A stretch of 64,000 nt of DNA from JBEKIK01 sp963845975 (GTDB lineage Bacteria; Planctomycetota; Planctomycetia; Pirellulales; Thermoguttaceae), in assembly GCA_963845975.1 (NCBI GenBank), contig CAWJUD010000002.1, forward strand, positions 186,001 to 250,000, given 5' to 3'. Both the position numbers and the translations under genes were made by a program. The notes under the pieces were generated by a model. It was not told where the DNA came from and searched no databases. It saw nothing but the letters and a program-made list of their open reading frames with translations. Below are positions 17,193 to 27,330 of this stretch, in pieces. Positions within the stretch are counted from its first letter, which is position 1; each line of letters starts with the position of its first letter.

Positions 17193-17582
17193 TCACCACC
17201 ATTGCAGCATCATTCCCAGGCGGTTGATGAAAATGATGCTGCCCACGATGGCGGCCCCGATCGAGGCCATTAGCACCGCCCCGGAGCCGATATCCAGCGA
17301 ATTTCCCAGGTGCGGATCGCTCTCCCCTGTAATGGCCTTGGCCATCGATTCCAAGGCGCTGTTGAACATTTCGGCCGTTAGCACCATGGCAATGCAAGCC
17401 AGTAGGATGCACCATTCGATCAGGTCCACGCGCAGCACCACGGCGGCGACGATTACCCCGGCAGTCATGAAAAAATGGACGAAGAAACTGCTTTGACCGC
17501 GCACGCCCGCCTTCATGCCGCGGAAGGCATCGCGAAATTTACGCGGCCAAGGACGCTCGGGAATTGGTTCCGTGTCAAGCAT
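17193..17582 (-). CDS. dgkA: Diacylglycerol kinase (DgkA family)
   Basis: 129 residues, the normal size for the small trimeric membrane kinase that phosphorylates diacylglycerol or undecaprenol. After a cytoplasmic N-terminus (FRDAFRGMKAGVRGQSSFFVHF) come three transmembrane helices: about 40-58, 62-82 (with the conserved EMFNSALESMAKAIT active-site block) and 105-125. The Glu, Asn and Ala/Glu positions of the family signature E-x-x-N-x-A-x-E are present. The start codon directly abuts a 7-bp repeat array, so no Shine-Dalgarno is visible. It is probably transcribed separately from the LptD-like gene. Confidence 0.88.
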   Translation of the reverse strand: MLDTEPIPERPWPRKFRDAFRGMKAGVRGQSSFFVHFFMTAGVIVAAVVLRVDLIEWCILLACIAMVLTAEMFNSALESMAKAITGESDPHLGNSLDIGSGAVLMASIGAAIVGSIIFINRLGMMLQWW

Positions 17583-17633
17583 GGTTTTCAGTTATCGGTT
17601 TTCAGTTACAAGTTTATGTAATCAGTTTACAGT
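17583..17633. repeat. Degenerate 7-bp tandem array upstream of dgkA
   Basis: Heptamers GGTTTTC, AGTTATC, GGTTTTC, AGTTACA and AGTTTAT follow in phase directly upstream of the dgkA ATG (minus strand). They share units with the arrays at 14194 and 53599. Confidence 0.75.
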
Positions 17634-17677
17634 GGGCAATTCTTGATTGTCAGTGCGAATCTGCAAGCGATTTTTTT

Positions 17678-17705
17678 CATCCTTCATCCTTCATCCTTCA
17701 TTCCA
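17678..17705. repeat. 7-bp tandem array (CATCCTT)n at the lptD 3' end
   Basis: Three perfect CATCCTT units and a partial fourth run into the stop codon of the LptD-like gene at 17698. A variant (TCATCCT/TCATCCC) occurs at 42058-42088, and the complementary type (GGGATGA) at 62835. Confidence 0.8.
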
Positions 17706-20700
17706 GTCCATACGCTCCCGCCACCGGAATATGGGCCCCGCCGATGTTGGCCAGCCGGCTCTTAGGCAAGAACCGCGGTTCGATGGAGAAACCCACGCCG
17801 TAGTCGTTCCGCGACGGATCGACCGTGAAACTGAGATTTATCAGGAACGATTCTCCGATTCGGGTAATGCTGAAGTTCTGGCCGATATTGCCTTCCTGGC
17901 CGAAGTCGAAGGTGGTGCCGAAGGTGGATATCCACTTGGGGCTCATCCAATAAGTGTAGGAAAGCGTAATCACCCGGCTGTCGATGGGGCCTTCCACCTG
18001 CCGAAAACCCAGGTAGAAGCTGCCCCGCGGCGGACGGCTGAGAAATGCCCCCACGCTGTACATTTTTTGACCCTGGTCGAAAAAGTCAAATATCCCGTCG
18101 GAAAGGATCGACAGCCGATCGCCCACGTGCCAGCAGAAGTCGTAGTTCGCCAGTCCCGGCACCTGGCCGAAGTTGTCGCGGTTGGGATCCGGGAACAGGC
18201 TGATGTTGGTATCCAGCGTGATCCAATCGATAACATGCTCGTTGCCCGGCGTGCCGCGTTTCGTCTGCCAACGCTGCCGGGCGCCCAGGCGGACAACAGC
18301 CAGGTCATCGACCACTTCGGTGCTGGGCGCTGCGACCCAACTGCCCAGACCCGTGCGCACGGCATAAAAGCGCTCATCCAACTGCACGGGGAAGGCATTG
18401 GGCGGGCTGTTGTAGGAATATATGCGGAAGCGCTGCCGTTCGGCCTCGACCGAATTGTCGTCCAGGGGATTATAAAGCGGCAGCAGGCCGAGGTCTTGAT
18501 TCGAATCGGCAAAGGCGAACTCGGCCTCGAAAACCACCTTGTGGGCTATCCCGTTGACGTTGAACAACTCGCTCTTTATCGAGGGATCGATGGACCAGAT
18601 CGGCAGACTCGCCCGAACGCCGGCCTGCCCGTATGCCCGGTTCAAGGAGTCGCCCTCCAGGTCCTGACCCCAATGGTCCAATTCGCCCAAGGCATAGGGC
18701 ACTATTTTTAACGCGCCCAACTGGAAGGGCCAGTCGATTTCCTGGCGGGTGGAAAATATTTCGCCGTATCTCGTCGGGGCAGGCGCCACTAAAGTAGGCG
18801 TCGTTACGGTTTCCCACGGCAAATAGTAAAACGGCTGGTCTTGCGGGTTGGCCGGCGTATTTGCCGGGCGGAACCGGGCAAATCCAGCCGTGCTGTGCTC
18901 GTACCAGGTGAATGTATCGTTTAAGAGCGGCTGACCCAGCCAAAAATGATCGCCCCGCGGCAACCACTCGGTCTCGGTGAAAAAGTTGTTCAAACGCACG
19001 TCGGCCGAAATGCTAAGCGAACGGTTTTCCCGGGTTTGTTTTAATTCCAAACCCGTGGTCTCGTCTTTCAAGGTGTCCCATTCCCGCTCGTAGTAACTCT
19101 GCAGAAAATTGCGATCGCTGATGTATCCCAATTCGGCCGAGAGTTGCCAATCCTCGGGCAGCATTTGCCGGTGCTGCCAGAACATGCGGAATCGATAGAA
19201 CTTTTCCGGCTCCAAATTGCTGCGGTCCACGCCCAAATTATCGGTGCCGTGGTCGGGAATACCCCAATAATCAAATAGTCCGCCGACCTGCCCGGGCATC
19301 TCGAATATGCGTGGGAGATTGTAAGTGAAGCTCCCGCCCTCGCCAAAACCCCTTAATCCCAAGTAATCAAAATTGAACTCCAAGTCGGTGCCGGGCGGCG
19401 GCTTTTTCGTTCCCAAGAGCTCGTATCCGCTCCAGGAGGTGAGAATTTGCGTGCCGTATACGCGGTCGTACTTCGCCCGGGCGCGGCGGATGTAATACGT
19501 CGGCTCCTCCAAATTGGTCGAAAAAACAGGCCAATAAAACACGGGCACCGGTCCGATGAAAAGGAAATTGTTCGACGATGTCGCTGTCGCTGTTTTATTA
19601 TGCTCGACTACTTCCTGATTAGTCATTGGATCGAGCAGGACCTGACCGCTTAGGGGATCGATCACCGGGCTTTGAATGTCTTCGAAAAAGATGTCGCCCG
19701 CCTGCAGCCTGTAGCCCGGCTCGCCCATCCGGCTCGAGGTGACAAACGTGTTTTGGGCGTAGAAAGTGTCGCGGCCGGTCTGCTGGATCATTTCCGATTT
19801 CAGCCGCAGCATGCCCTCGTAAGACGGAACCGGTGTAAGTATTTCGGCGTTCAGTATCGTGCCGGTGCGATTGGGCACGTTGTAATACATCCGCTCGGCG
19901 AAAATCGTCCGCTCGCCCTGACGGAACACGATGTTTCCTTCCATGTAGATTTCCAGCGGCGTACGCTCGTCCATCACGCTATTGCCGGAAAATAAATCAG
20001 ACGGGTCCTGGGCGCTATTTAGGGGATTGATGGTCCAGACGACCAGCCGGTCGGTGGAAATGTCGATCGAGCCCAGCGGCCCCTCCGCGTCGATCACCAT
20101 GTTCACGCCCCCGTTGATAATGCCGATCCACAGATTTCCGCCCCGCGGATCGGACTTCCATTCGACCTGGTACGGCACGTCGCCGCGGGAAAATATGCGC
20201 ACCCGCCGCACTCGCACATCCCGCAACTCCTGTTGCAGGGTCTGGGCCGGCGGCGTCTGAATTACCTCCGGCTGACTGGCCGGCGCGGCGAACTGCACCG
20301 GGCGGACTTCGCTCCGCGTCACCGTGTCGGCCGAAATCGGATTGCGCCGCTCCATTGCACGCTGGTAAATCGGCGGCATTGCCCCCGGCTCTCCGGCCAC
20401 CTTGCCGGCATACACCTGAATCTCGCGATTAGTGGTAAACCGCCCCAGCCAAGTTTTATCTTTAACTTTTACCGGAGCGGATGAACCGTTTTGCGCCAAT
20501 TCCACTTCGCCTTCCAAGTAGGCAATTATCTTGCTCTCCGGCCGTTGCTCTCCGTCGGCCCGCTCGATCCACAGCAAAGCCTCGCGGCATCGCGCGTCTG
20601 AAGCGCCCTGTTGGATGCGGCAGTTGCCGCGCAGATGCCAAACATCATAAGACCCGGATGTCCACCGATTGGCCGACTCCGCGCTGACGGCAATCGGATC

Positions 20701-20817
20701 GTTTCGATTCGGCTCGGGCAATTCCACCTCGCCTCGCGCAGTCGCCGCTACACAAGCAACAATAATTGAAATTAAGCAACCGAATAAAAAGGATTGCAAA
20801 TTGCAAATTGCGGACAT
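17698..20817 (-). CDS. LptD/OstA-like outer-membrane LPS-assembly protein
   Basis: 1039 residues from the ATG at 20817. A longer frame to 21000 runs through a 7-bp repeat array and is not believed. A signal segment (SFLFGCLISIIVACVAATARG) is followed by an OstA/LptA-like periplasmic region (WHLRGNCRIQQG, YLEGEVELAQNG, MEGNIVFRQGERTIFAERMYYN). A long C-terminal part is rich in aromatic-ended beta strands (YWPVFSTNLEEPTYYIRRARAKY, FDYLGLRGFGEG, YWMSPKWISTFGTTFDFG) ending in a barrel-like tail. This matches the planctomycete LptD-like family that inserts LPS into the outer leaflet. The presence of lpxD and lpxI in the same window supports an LPS-containing outer membrane. The first codons (CNLQS) are themselves encoded by ATTGCAA-type heptamers. 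Confidence 0.82.
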   Translation of the reverse strand: MSAICNLQSFLFGCLISIIVACVAATARGEVELPEPNRNDPIAVSAESANRWTSGSYDVWHLRGNCRIQQGASDARCREALLWIERADGEQRPESKIIAYLEGEVELAQNGSSAPVKVKDKTWLGRFTTNREIQVYAGKVAGEPGAMPPIYQRAMERRNPISADTVTRSEVRPVQFAAPASQPEVIQTPPAQTLQQELRDVRVRRVRIFSRGDVPYQVEWKSDPRGGNLWIGIINGGVNMVIDAEGPLGSIDISTDRLVVWTINPLNSAQDPSDLFSGNSVMDERTPLEIYMEGNIVFRQGERTIFAERMYYNVPNRTGTILNAEILTPVPSYEGMLRLKSEMIQQTGRDTFYAQNTFVTSSRMGEPGYRLQAGDIFFEDIQSPVIDPLSGQVLLDPMTNQEVVEHNKTATATSSNNFLFIGPVPVFYWPVFSTNLEEPTYYIRRARAKYDRVYGTQILTSWSGYELLGTKKPPPGTDLEFNFDYLGLRGFGEGGSFTYNLPRIFEMPGQVGGLFDYWGIPDHGTDNLGVDRSNLEPEKFYRFRMFWQHRQMLPEDWQLSAELGYISDRNFLQSYYEREWDTLKDETTGLELKQTRENRSLSISADVRLNNFFTETEWLPRGDHFWLGQPLLNDTFTWYEHSTAGFARFRPANTPANPQDQPFYYLPWETVTTPTLVAPAPTRYGEIFSTRQEIDWPFQLGALKIVPYALGELDHWGQDLEGDSLNRAYGQAGVRASLPIWSIDPSIKSELFNVNGIAHKVVFEAEFAFADSNQDLGLLPLYNPLDDNSVEAERQRFRIYSYNSPPNAFPVQLDERFYAVRTGLGSWVAAPSTEVVDDLAVVRLGARQRWQTKRGTPGNEHVIDWITLDTNISLFPDPNRDNFGQVPGLANYDFCWHVGDRLSILSDGIFDFFDQGQKMYSVGAFLSRPPRGSFYLGFRQVEGPIDSRVITLSYTYWMSPKWISTFGTTFDFGQEGNIGQNFSITRIGESFLINLSFTVDPSRNDYGVGFSIEPRFLPKSRLANIGGAHIPVAGAYGLE
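20793..20811. repeat. ATTGCAA-type 7-bp repeats within the lptD start region
   Basis: TTGCAAA units in tandem, lying inside the first codons of the LptD-like gene. The same unit occurs at 53685, 54692, 56766 and 56857. Confidence 0.65.
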
Positions 20818-20851
20818 TGGATTGAGGAACGATAAATGTTGTTTTATTGAA

Positions 20852-20935
20852 GAGTGAAGAGTGCAGAGTGGAAAGTGTTGAATCCTGAACCCTGAACCCT
20901 GAACTCTGAACCCTGAACCCTGATTTGCAATTTGC
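20852..20935. repeat. Phase-locked 7-bp array with drifting unit
   Basis: Twelve consecutive heptamers in one phase. They begin as GAGTGAA, GAGTGCA and GAGTGGA, pass through AAGTGTT and GAATCCT into five GAACCCT/GAACTCT units, and end as GATTTGC and AATTTGC. It lies just upstream of the lptD start. In the frame that would extend lptD it encodes a 7-residue periodic QGSGFRV pattern. Confidence 0.85.
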
Positions 20936-21399
20936 AGTATTCTCCCCGCGCGCGGTTTCAGCGCTGGCGCACAGTCGCAGCCCGGCGCATCGAACGTCAA
21001 CCGCTCTTTCAGGCCGTGATTTCAGCAGACGAGCATCCTTGCCACGTCGGGCCGACCCTGCCGGTCCGCCCGAGTTGAAGCAGTAACACAAATAGTGAAA
21101 AGTCGTTAGGTGAAAAGTCGCCTAATCCAGGCGGGCCAGATTATATGAACCCCCGGCCTTAAAATCAAGGTAAGTTCCGGAGCTTTCCATAAGTCGCAAC
21201 ATCTTGTTGCATAAGGCGTTAAATCATTCTTTTCTTCGATGTTTACCAAAATCGCCATTATCGATCCACTCTATGGCAGGGACAAAACAGTCCTTAGAAC
21301 TCTATTAAAGTCATGCTTTTACGATACAATTCAGCAGCCGATTGAGGGCTAAACTGGTAAACAATGACAGTTCGTATGCCGTATTTAAGGAAGACAATT
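20936..21399. other. Divergent intergenic region between lptD and the cupin gene
   Basis: No convincing gene. Two direct copies of GTGAAAAGTCG (about 21095 and 21110) are present. The last 100 bp before 21400 are AT-rich and presumably hold the cupin promoter. Confidence 0.45.
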
Positions 21400-21753
21400 A
21401 TGAACGCCGAATCCCAAACAGCGAATAATACGCCCATTGCCCAGGTGGCCGACACCGCTGAATTGATAAAATATCAGACCGGGGCGATCGTCAGCCGAAC
21501 TCTGATCAAAAAACCAACCGGCACCGTTACTTTATTCGCCTTTGACGCCGGGCAGGAACTCAGCGAACACAACGCCCCCTTCGATGCCTTAGCACAAGTT
21601 CTCGACGGTCAAATCGAAATAACCATCGCAGGTCAACTCCTGCGACTTACCGCCGGACAAATAGTCGTTATGCCCGCCGGCAAACCCCATGCCGTAAAGG
21701 CCGTCGAGAAATGCAAAATGATGCTGATTATGATCAAGGAAAAAACCACTTAG
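21400..21753 (+). CDS. Small cupin-domain protein
   Basis: 117 residues from the ATG at 21400, preceded by AAGGAA at correct spacing; an ATG at 21364 lacks one. It has a single cupin barrel: GTVTLFAFDAGQELSEHNAPFDAL split by turns, LAQVLDGQIEITIAGQLLRLTAGQIVVMPAG, then KPHAVKAVEKCKMMLIM. The metal-ligand histidine of motif 1 is H (SEHNAP), the E/Q position is A/Q, and motif 2 keeps PHAV. Small cupins of this type bind a metal and serve as sensors, isomerases or quercetinase-like enzymes. The substrate cannot be named. It converges with the short minus-strand gene at 21785. Confidence 0.85.
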   Translation: MNAESQTANNTPIAQVADTAELIKYQTGAIVSRTLIKKPTGTVTLFAFDAGQELSEHNAPFDALAQVLDGQIEITIAGQLLRLTAGQIVVMPAGKPHAVKAVEKCKMMLIMIKEKTT

Positions 21754-21784
21754 CGATAAACATCCCGTCTATGTCCCACAGAAA

Positions 21785-21985
21785 TTATTTTTTTCTCTCC
21801 TCGAGATATTGCCGGAATGATCTTGAAGGCTCCTTGCGCCGTTTGGCGATTAGTGTCAAATCGAGCAAATCCTCGCGAAGTTCTTTATCTTGGGCAATCC
21901 CCGCAAGAACTGCATTCTGTTCTCGTTTGGGCAGGGCCTTCAATGCCGTTAAAAAAATTTCCGCTGTAGCTTGGGTTCCAGGCAT
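21785..21985 (-). CDS. Short hypothetical protein (antitoxin-like size, no partner)
   Basis: 66 residues from the ATG at 21985, which has AAGGAG 8 bp upstream; the frame extends 10 codons further without a better signal. The sequence is helical and charged (TAEIFLTALKALPKREQNAVLAGIAQDKELREDLLDLTLIAKRRK in consecutive helices) and resembles the short 'LPxxEQxxVLxxL' antitoxin-like or ORFan proteins seen beside toxin genes. No toxin gene is adjacent, so the function is not assigned. Confidence 0.6.
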   Translation of the reverse strand: MPGTQATAEIFLTALKALPKREQNAVLAGIAQDKELREDLLDLTLIAKRRKEPSRSFRQYLEERKK

Positions 21986-22264
21986 GAGGTCAACTCCTTC
22001 GGTTAGGATACACAATAAAATTATCTCTGATTTTATTGTAATTTACTTTAGATTACCCAAGAAGTAGTATTTCCCCAAAACATTTCAACAACGTGGGTTG
22101 TAATATCCCCTATGTACCTCTTTCATTATGGTTTTTTATTTGCCCATTATTGAAAAGTCTCGATCTTGCTTCATTTTTCCATCCCGAGTAGTATGAGTTG
22201 AGAGATCCGGCCGGAAATATTTACGGCTTTTATGCAAATTAACCATTTTACCAAAGGTTCTGCA

Positions 22265-24468
22265 ATGAGTTCGATTCTTCGTAGTTCTTTCCATGTCCGG
22301 CATTTTACCCGCATGGCATTGTTCATTGCCCTTGTTGCCGGTTGTCTAGTCCCGGCCGCTTGGGCCGATCCAGTAGGCCCAAGACCGGAAGACCGGCAAA
22401 TCACGTTAGGCGTGAGGAAGCTGCTGCTGCAAGAGCACCTTTCACGCCATCCCTTGGACAAGGAAATAGCCGCCCGGTGGTTGAAGACTTTTCTAAAATC
22501 CCTGGATCCCTTGAAGGTTTATTTTTACCAGTCCGACGTGGATGAATTCACCCGGCACCAGGACGATTTGGTGAAGATGATCGAAAAGAACGACATTAGT
22601 TTTGCCTATTTCGTATTCCAGCGGTATTTGCAACGGGTGGATGAGCGGGTGAAAATGGTCGATGAACTTCTGGCTCAACCCCAGGATTTTACGGTCGACG
22701 AGGAGATGACCGTCGACCGCGACCTGCTCCAATATCCCAAGGACCCCAACGAAGCCCGCGATCGCTGGCGAAAGCGTCTGAAGTACGACGTGCTGGTTTT
22801 GAAAACGGACAAGGATAAGAAGACAGTGGCCGCGGATACGACCAAAGACTCTATCCAAGTCCCTGGCGATAAAGGTGATCCTGATATAAACCAACGAAAA
22901 CTATTAGGGCAGGACGTAACTCCACCGAAAAGCGAGCCGAAGGGCAAGGATGCAAAAGACGAGAAAAGCCCCGTCGACAAGCTCACCCAGCGTTACCACA
23001 GTTTTGACAAGCGGATGCACCAGACCGATGCCGACGAACTGCTGGAAATATATCTGAATTCGCTGACGACTTCGTTCGACCCGCATACCGATTACATGTC
23101 GCCATTGCACGCAGGAAGACTTCGATATCATGATGCGCCTGGAGCTGGAAGGCATCGGGGCTTCGCTGCAATCGGACGACGGTTACACGGTTGTCAAGAG
23201 TCTCGTGCCCGGCGGAGTGGCCGATAAGGACGGGCGATTGAAGCTCGAGGACAAGATCGTGGGCGTGGGACAGGACCAGGAAGGCCCTATCGTCGACGTG
23301 ATCGACATGAAGCTCAGACGAGGTGGTGAAACTCATCCGCGGCCCGCGGAACACGGTCGTTCGCCTGGAGGTTTTGACTCCCGGCGGCGAAAAGAAGATT
23401 TTAAAAATGACCCGCCAAAAAATCGAACTCAAGGACAGCGAGGCCCAAAGCAAGATCTTCGAGGCCGGCAAACGTCCCGACGGCACGCCCTTTAAGGTCG
23501 GAGTCATCGATCTGCCCAGCTTTTACATGGACATGACCGGTGCGCGCCGCGGAATTCCCGATTTCAAAAGCACTACCCGCGACGTCCGCGCGATTCTCGA
23601 AGACTTCAATAAAAAAGGCGTCGATGCCGTGGTCCTCGATCTTCGCCGCAACGGCGGCGGATCGCTCACCGAGGCCATCAACCTCACCGGACTGTTCATT
23701 CCCAACGGGCCGGTGGTGCAGGTAAAGGACGCCGACGGACACGTTTCGCCGTTTTATGATCTTGACCCGGCCATGGTCTGGTCCGGGCCGCTGGTTGTGG
23801 TCACCAGCAAATTCAGCGCATCGGCCAGCGAAATCCTCGCCGGCGCAATCCAGGATTACGGCCGCGGACTGATCGTGGGCGATCATTCCACCCACGGCAA
23901 AGGCACCGTGCAAAGCCTGCTGGACATTGGCCAGCATCTGTTTTCCAATTATCCCAATTCGCCCTCCATGGGCGCCTTGAAGGTAACCATGCAGCAATTC
24001 TATCGGCCCAGCGGCGAGAGCACGCAAAAACGCGGAGTCCTGGCCGACATCGAACTCCCTTCCTTGACCAGCAATCTTGACGTGGGCGAGGCCGATCTCG
24101 ACTACCCCATGGAATTCGACCGCGTCGAGCCCATGTCCTTTAAACACTTCGATTTCCTGACCCCGCCCATCCGCGAGCAACTAAAACGCTGCTCGGAAGA
24201 GCGCGTGCAGGCTTCGGAAAAATTCCAAAAGGAGCAGAGAAACATAGTCCGTTATAAAGAACAAAAAGCCAAAAAATCGGTTACCCTGAACGAAGCCCAG
24301 TTTGTCAAGGAGCGGGAAGAACTGAACGCCGACAAAGAAGAAGAAAAGACCTTGGAAGACTTAAGCAATACCACCAATAAGGGCATAGTCCGCGATTATT
24401 ACCTGGATGAGGTCTTGGCCATCGCCGTCGATTACCTCAACCTCCGCCAAATTGCTAAAGCCCGCTAG
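22265..24468 (+). pseudogene. Tail-specific protease Prc/Tsp-like (S41A), broken by two +1 indels
   Basis: Three consecutive frames together give one Prc-type protein of about 735 residues. Part 1 (to about 23106) has a signal peptide (MALFIALVAGCLVPAAWA) and the helical N-domain ending SLTTSFDPHTDYMSP. Part 2 (about 23107-23316) is the PDZ region (MMRLELEGIGASLQSDDG ... KDGRLKLEDKIVGVGQ). Part 3 (about 23317-24468) is the protease core: VVLDLRRNGGGSLTEA, KFSASASEILAGAIQDYG (serine nucleophile) and STHGKGTVQSLLDI (lysine of the dyad), then the C-terminal helical domain. One extra base near 23106 (CCATTGCACG) and one near 23317 (CTCAGACGAG) account for both shifts. As read it cannot make the full protein; either a true pseudogene or assembly error. 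Confidence 0.8.
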
Positions 24469-24521
24469 GCTCCCCCTATCCGGGCATCGCTCCTCAGTCT
24501 GCTAAATGCCTGTCCCAAAAG

Positions 24522-24558
24522 TCCCCTCTCCCTCTGGGAGAGGGTTAGGGTGAGGGCG
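24522..24558. repeat. Interspersed palindromic repeat 'CCCTCTCCC-TCT-GGGAGAGGG' (intact copy)
   Basis: A 9-bp palindrome with a 3-base loop followed by TTAGGGTGAGGGCG. Other copies are at 38343-38380 and 51271-51304 (inverted), and two more are split by the IS copies at 40973 and 47438. This copy gives the uninterrupted form of the IS target. Confidence 0.85.
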
Positions 24559-24640
24559 TTTCGAGCCATTCATCACCGCTCATCTGTTGACGATAGCACG
24601 AACTATTCTTATATAATAACGTCTATATCTTTCGTACATG

Positions 24641-24717
24641 GTGGCTGTAGCTCAGTTGGTTAGAGTGCCAGATTGTGGATCTGGATGTCGGGGGTTCAAG
24701 TCCCCTCAGCCACCCCA
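24641..24717 (+). tRNA. tRNA-His (GTG anticodon)
   Basis: A complete cloverleaf: acceptor GTGGCTG/CAGCCAC, D-arm TAGCTCAGTTGGTTAGA, anticodon arm CCAGA-TTGTGGA-TCTGG with GTG anticodon, T-arm GGGGGTTCAAGTCCCC, discriminator C and an encoded CCA (24715-24717). The base before the acceptor stem (24640) is G, which supplies the G-1:C73 pair characteristic of tRNA-His. A strong terminator follows at 24728. Confidence 0.97.
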
Positions 24718-24727
24718 AAAAAGACAA

Positions 24728-24760
24728 AGGTCGCCGGAGAAACATCCGGCGACCTCTTTT
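24728..24760 (+). terminator. Rho-independent terminator of tRNA-His
   Basis: A perfect 11-bp stem AGGTCGCCGGA / TCCGGCGACCT with a GAAACA loop, followed by CTTTT. It starts 11 bp after the tRNA CCA end. Confidence 0.92.
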
Positions 24761-24784
24761 ATCCGTGCCGCTGCCCGCCATTCA

Positions 24785-27330
24785 CTATTCGGCCGTGCGT
24801 AACAGCGCCGATTGATTTCGCTGCTGGATCATGAACTTAAGCGCAGCTTTGCGGATTCCGGAACCGGCGAACAGATCCTTGGGAAACTGGTAATAAGTCA
24901 ACATCATGGCATAAATTTCCTTGCCCCGATCCAGGTTTAATCCCATGCCCGCCAGGTATTGCAGCCGCAGGTTCCAATCTCTGTTGATTTCGGCGTCCGC
25001 CAGCCAAGGCTGCAAATCCGCGTCCTGCCCGGAGTAGGTGGCCAATAACTCAAGCGCCGAGAAAAATCCCACCTCGGCCAGCGACGCACTCACACGTTTA
25101 TCGCGGTCCAGCCGGCGTTGGATCTGGTCCACGTCGATCTTTGTCGCGCCGTTCTGCCCGAACAGGACGACGTCGTAACCGCCTCCGTTTATGTCGTTGC
25201 CCCAAATTGTCGCACCGGGAAAGACGTCAAAAAAAGTCTTGATTTCGCACTTCACCACGCCTTCGTCGCTCTCGTATAAGGGCACCCATTGAGTTATAAC
25301 CCCGCCCAGATTGAGGTGCCGCCGGCACATCTCGAAGTATTCTTTCGAATACAGCGTGGCTGAACCTTTGACCCAGGGATGAATCGGGTCGGAAGTAATC
25401 AGGTCGAAGGTGTCTTTCGTGGTGAGGATGTAATGCCGTGCGTCGTCGTAGACTAGTTCCACGCGCGGATCGTCCAACACGTTGTAGTTCTCCGGGCCGA
25501 AATAATTCGCGGCGATGGGCGGGATCAAGGGCTCGATTTCGCAGATTACGATCCTTTCCACGTCGGGGTGCAACACGAAGACGCCGGCCGTAATCCCCGC
25601 CCCGCAACCCACGACCAGCACGCGTCGCGGCCCGGAGTGCAATAGCGCGGGTATGTGGCCGAGCATCCGTTCCAGGCGCATGTCTTGCGGTTCGCTCGAG
25701 GCTTCCACCTTGCCGCTGACGTGGAAATTCCGCACACCGTCGCTCATCTCTGAAACGGCGACCGAAGAATTCATGCCCTCGCCCACGTAAAGCATCTTCG
25801 ATTGGCCTAACCTGGACGGTACGACCCGCCCGTATGCGACTAATTCCCAAGGAACAACAGGCACTTTCCAGGCAACCAGGCCCGCGAGACATATCGCCGC
25901 GGCCAACGCCACCGTGCCGGCGGTCCCAAGTCCGGGCTTCCCGGCGCGTCGCCCGATGCCGTCCGGGCTCGGGAAGGCCGCAACAAAGGTACGAACATCC
26001 ACAAGCCGGCGGCGATCGCCAATCCTATCAGCACCCGCTGCGACTGCTGGGTGCCAATCCAGCCGATCAGGATTATGCTGAATCCGACGGCGCCCAGGAT
26101 CGCGCCCACCGTATTGGCGGCATAAACGCCGCCGACCAATCGTCCGGGGTCCTTTCCCGGCGACGAGGCCGCCGCAATCGCCAGGGGAAAACTCGCTCCC
26201 CACAGGCAGGTCGCTGGAAAAATAGCCCAAGCACAACGCACCAGGTCGAGCTGGAAATTGAGCCAGGGATTGGTGGAAAGCCAGGGATCGATGGGCCAAA
26301 ACGGAAGGGAATCGGCAAGTATAAACGCCGTCCATCCAATCGCAGCCGCTAACATTATCTGGCAGCAGCCCAGTGCGATCCACGGCCGCACCCTTCCCCG
26401 CGACACAAACGCCCCGATACTGCTGCCGATACCCAACCCTACCAGGAACACGGCCAGGATGATGGAAAACGTATACACCGTCGCGCCCAGCATCAAGGAC
26501 AATATGCGCGTCCAAATGACCTCCGCGCCCAGTGCGGACATGCCTGATAGAGCGATAGTGATATAAACCGGCCACAAACCCCCTGCATCCGCTGCCGGGC
26601 CCGGCCTGTTTTTTTCTGCCGGCGCACTGTGCGGTGTAAGGGCCGCCAAGGCCAGGCCGATCAAAGCCACCGTGCCGTTGATGCCCGCGGCGACATATGT
26701 GGCAGTTGCCACGTCGTAGACCCTGAGCAAATAAAATCCCGCCGCTAAGCAACCGCAGACTGCTCCGGCAATGTTTCCGCCGTAAAAAAGCCCTAACCAT
26801 GAAATGCCTTCGGGCGTAGTCTCGATCCATCTGGCAATCGCCGGCAAGGTAGCGCCCATCAGCAAGGTGGGCGGCAACAGACAGGCCGCGCATATCGCCC
26901 CGCGCACCAGGATTCCCGGCAGTCCATGCCCCGCGATGTCGGCGTAAAAGTGATCAATATAGGGGATGACGTACAAAACCGCGATGCCGATGATCCCGGT
27001 CCCCAACTCCAACAAGGCATAAACCCGCAGGGGATGGCGCCGCGCGGAGATCATCCGCGGCAGGGCAAGGCTGCCCAGACACATCCCGCCCATGAATGTT
27101 CCCAGCAACACCCCCATGGACACCGCGGTCGAGCCAATCACCAGTTGCAGCAACTGGAACCACACGATTTCATAAATCAACGCGGAGCAGCCGCTGCCCA
27201 CAAATAAAAGCAATAACAAAGGAAGGAAGCGGCCCGAGCTCGAAGGGCTTGTTGCTTGTGTCGGATTTTGTACGGTCATGTCGTCAAAGGCCTTTCCTTC
27301 GTGATCATGCAGCGGATTCACCCCGTCCAT
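24785..27330 (-). pseudogene. Fused MFS-transporter-like/spermidine-synthase-like protein, one frameshift
   Basis: Two overlapping minus-strand frames form one protein of about 840 residues. The first (27330 to about 25950) has twelve-odd membrane helices starting LPLLLLLFVGSGCSALIYEIVWFQLL, the hallmark opening of the planctomycete fused MFS/SpeE family. The second (about 25950 to 24785) carries the class I methyltransferase-like SpeE domain: RVLVVGCGAGITAGVFVLHP (nucleotide-binding loop), VICEIEPLIPP, DDPRVELVYDDARHYILTT, DLITSDPIHPWVKGSATLYS. The true polyamine specificity of these fusions is unproven. The break lies between about 25900 and 26000 in a GC-rich tract; one missing or extra base would restore it. 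An ATG at 27279 is an alternative start. Confidence 0.8.

Noticed and set aside
20880..20930. CCCTGAA repeats as telomere-like or CRISPR-like sequence
   Set aside because: Units are 7 bp with no spacers, no cas genes are present, and the unit changes along the array; they fit a tandem heptamer array better.
20818..21000. 61-codon N-terminal extension of the LptD-like gene
   Set aside because: It is translated from the 7-bp array (periodic QGSGFRV) and lacks a signal peptide at its start; the ATG at 20817 precedes a proper signal segment.
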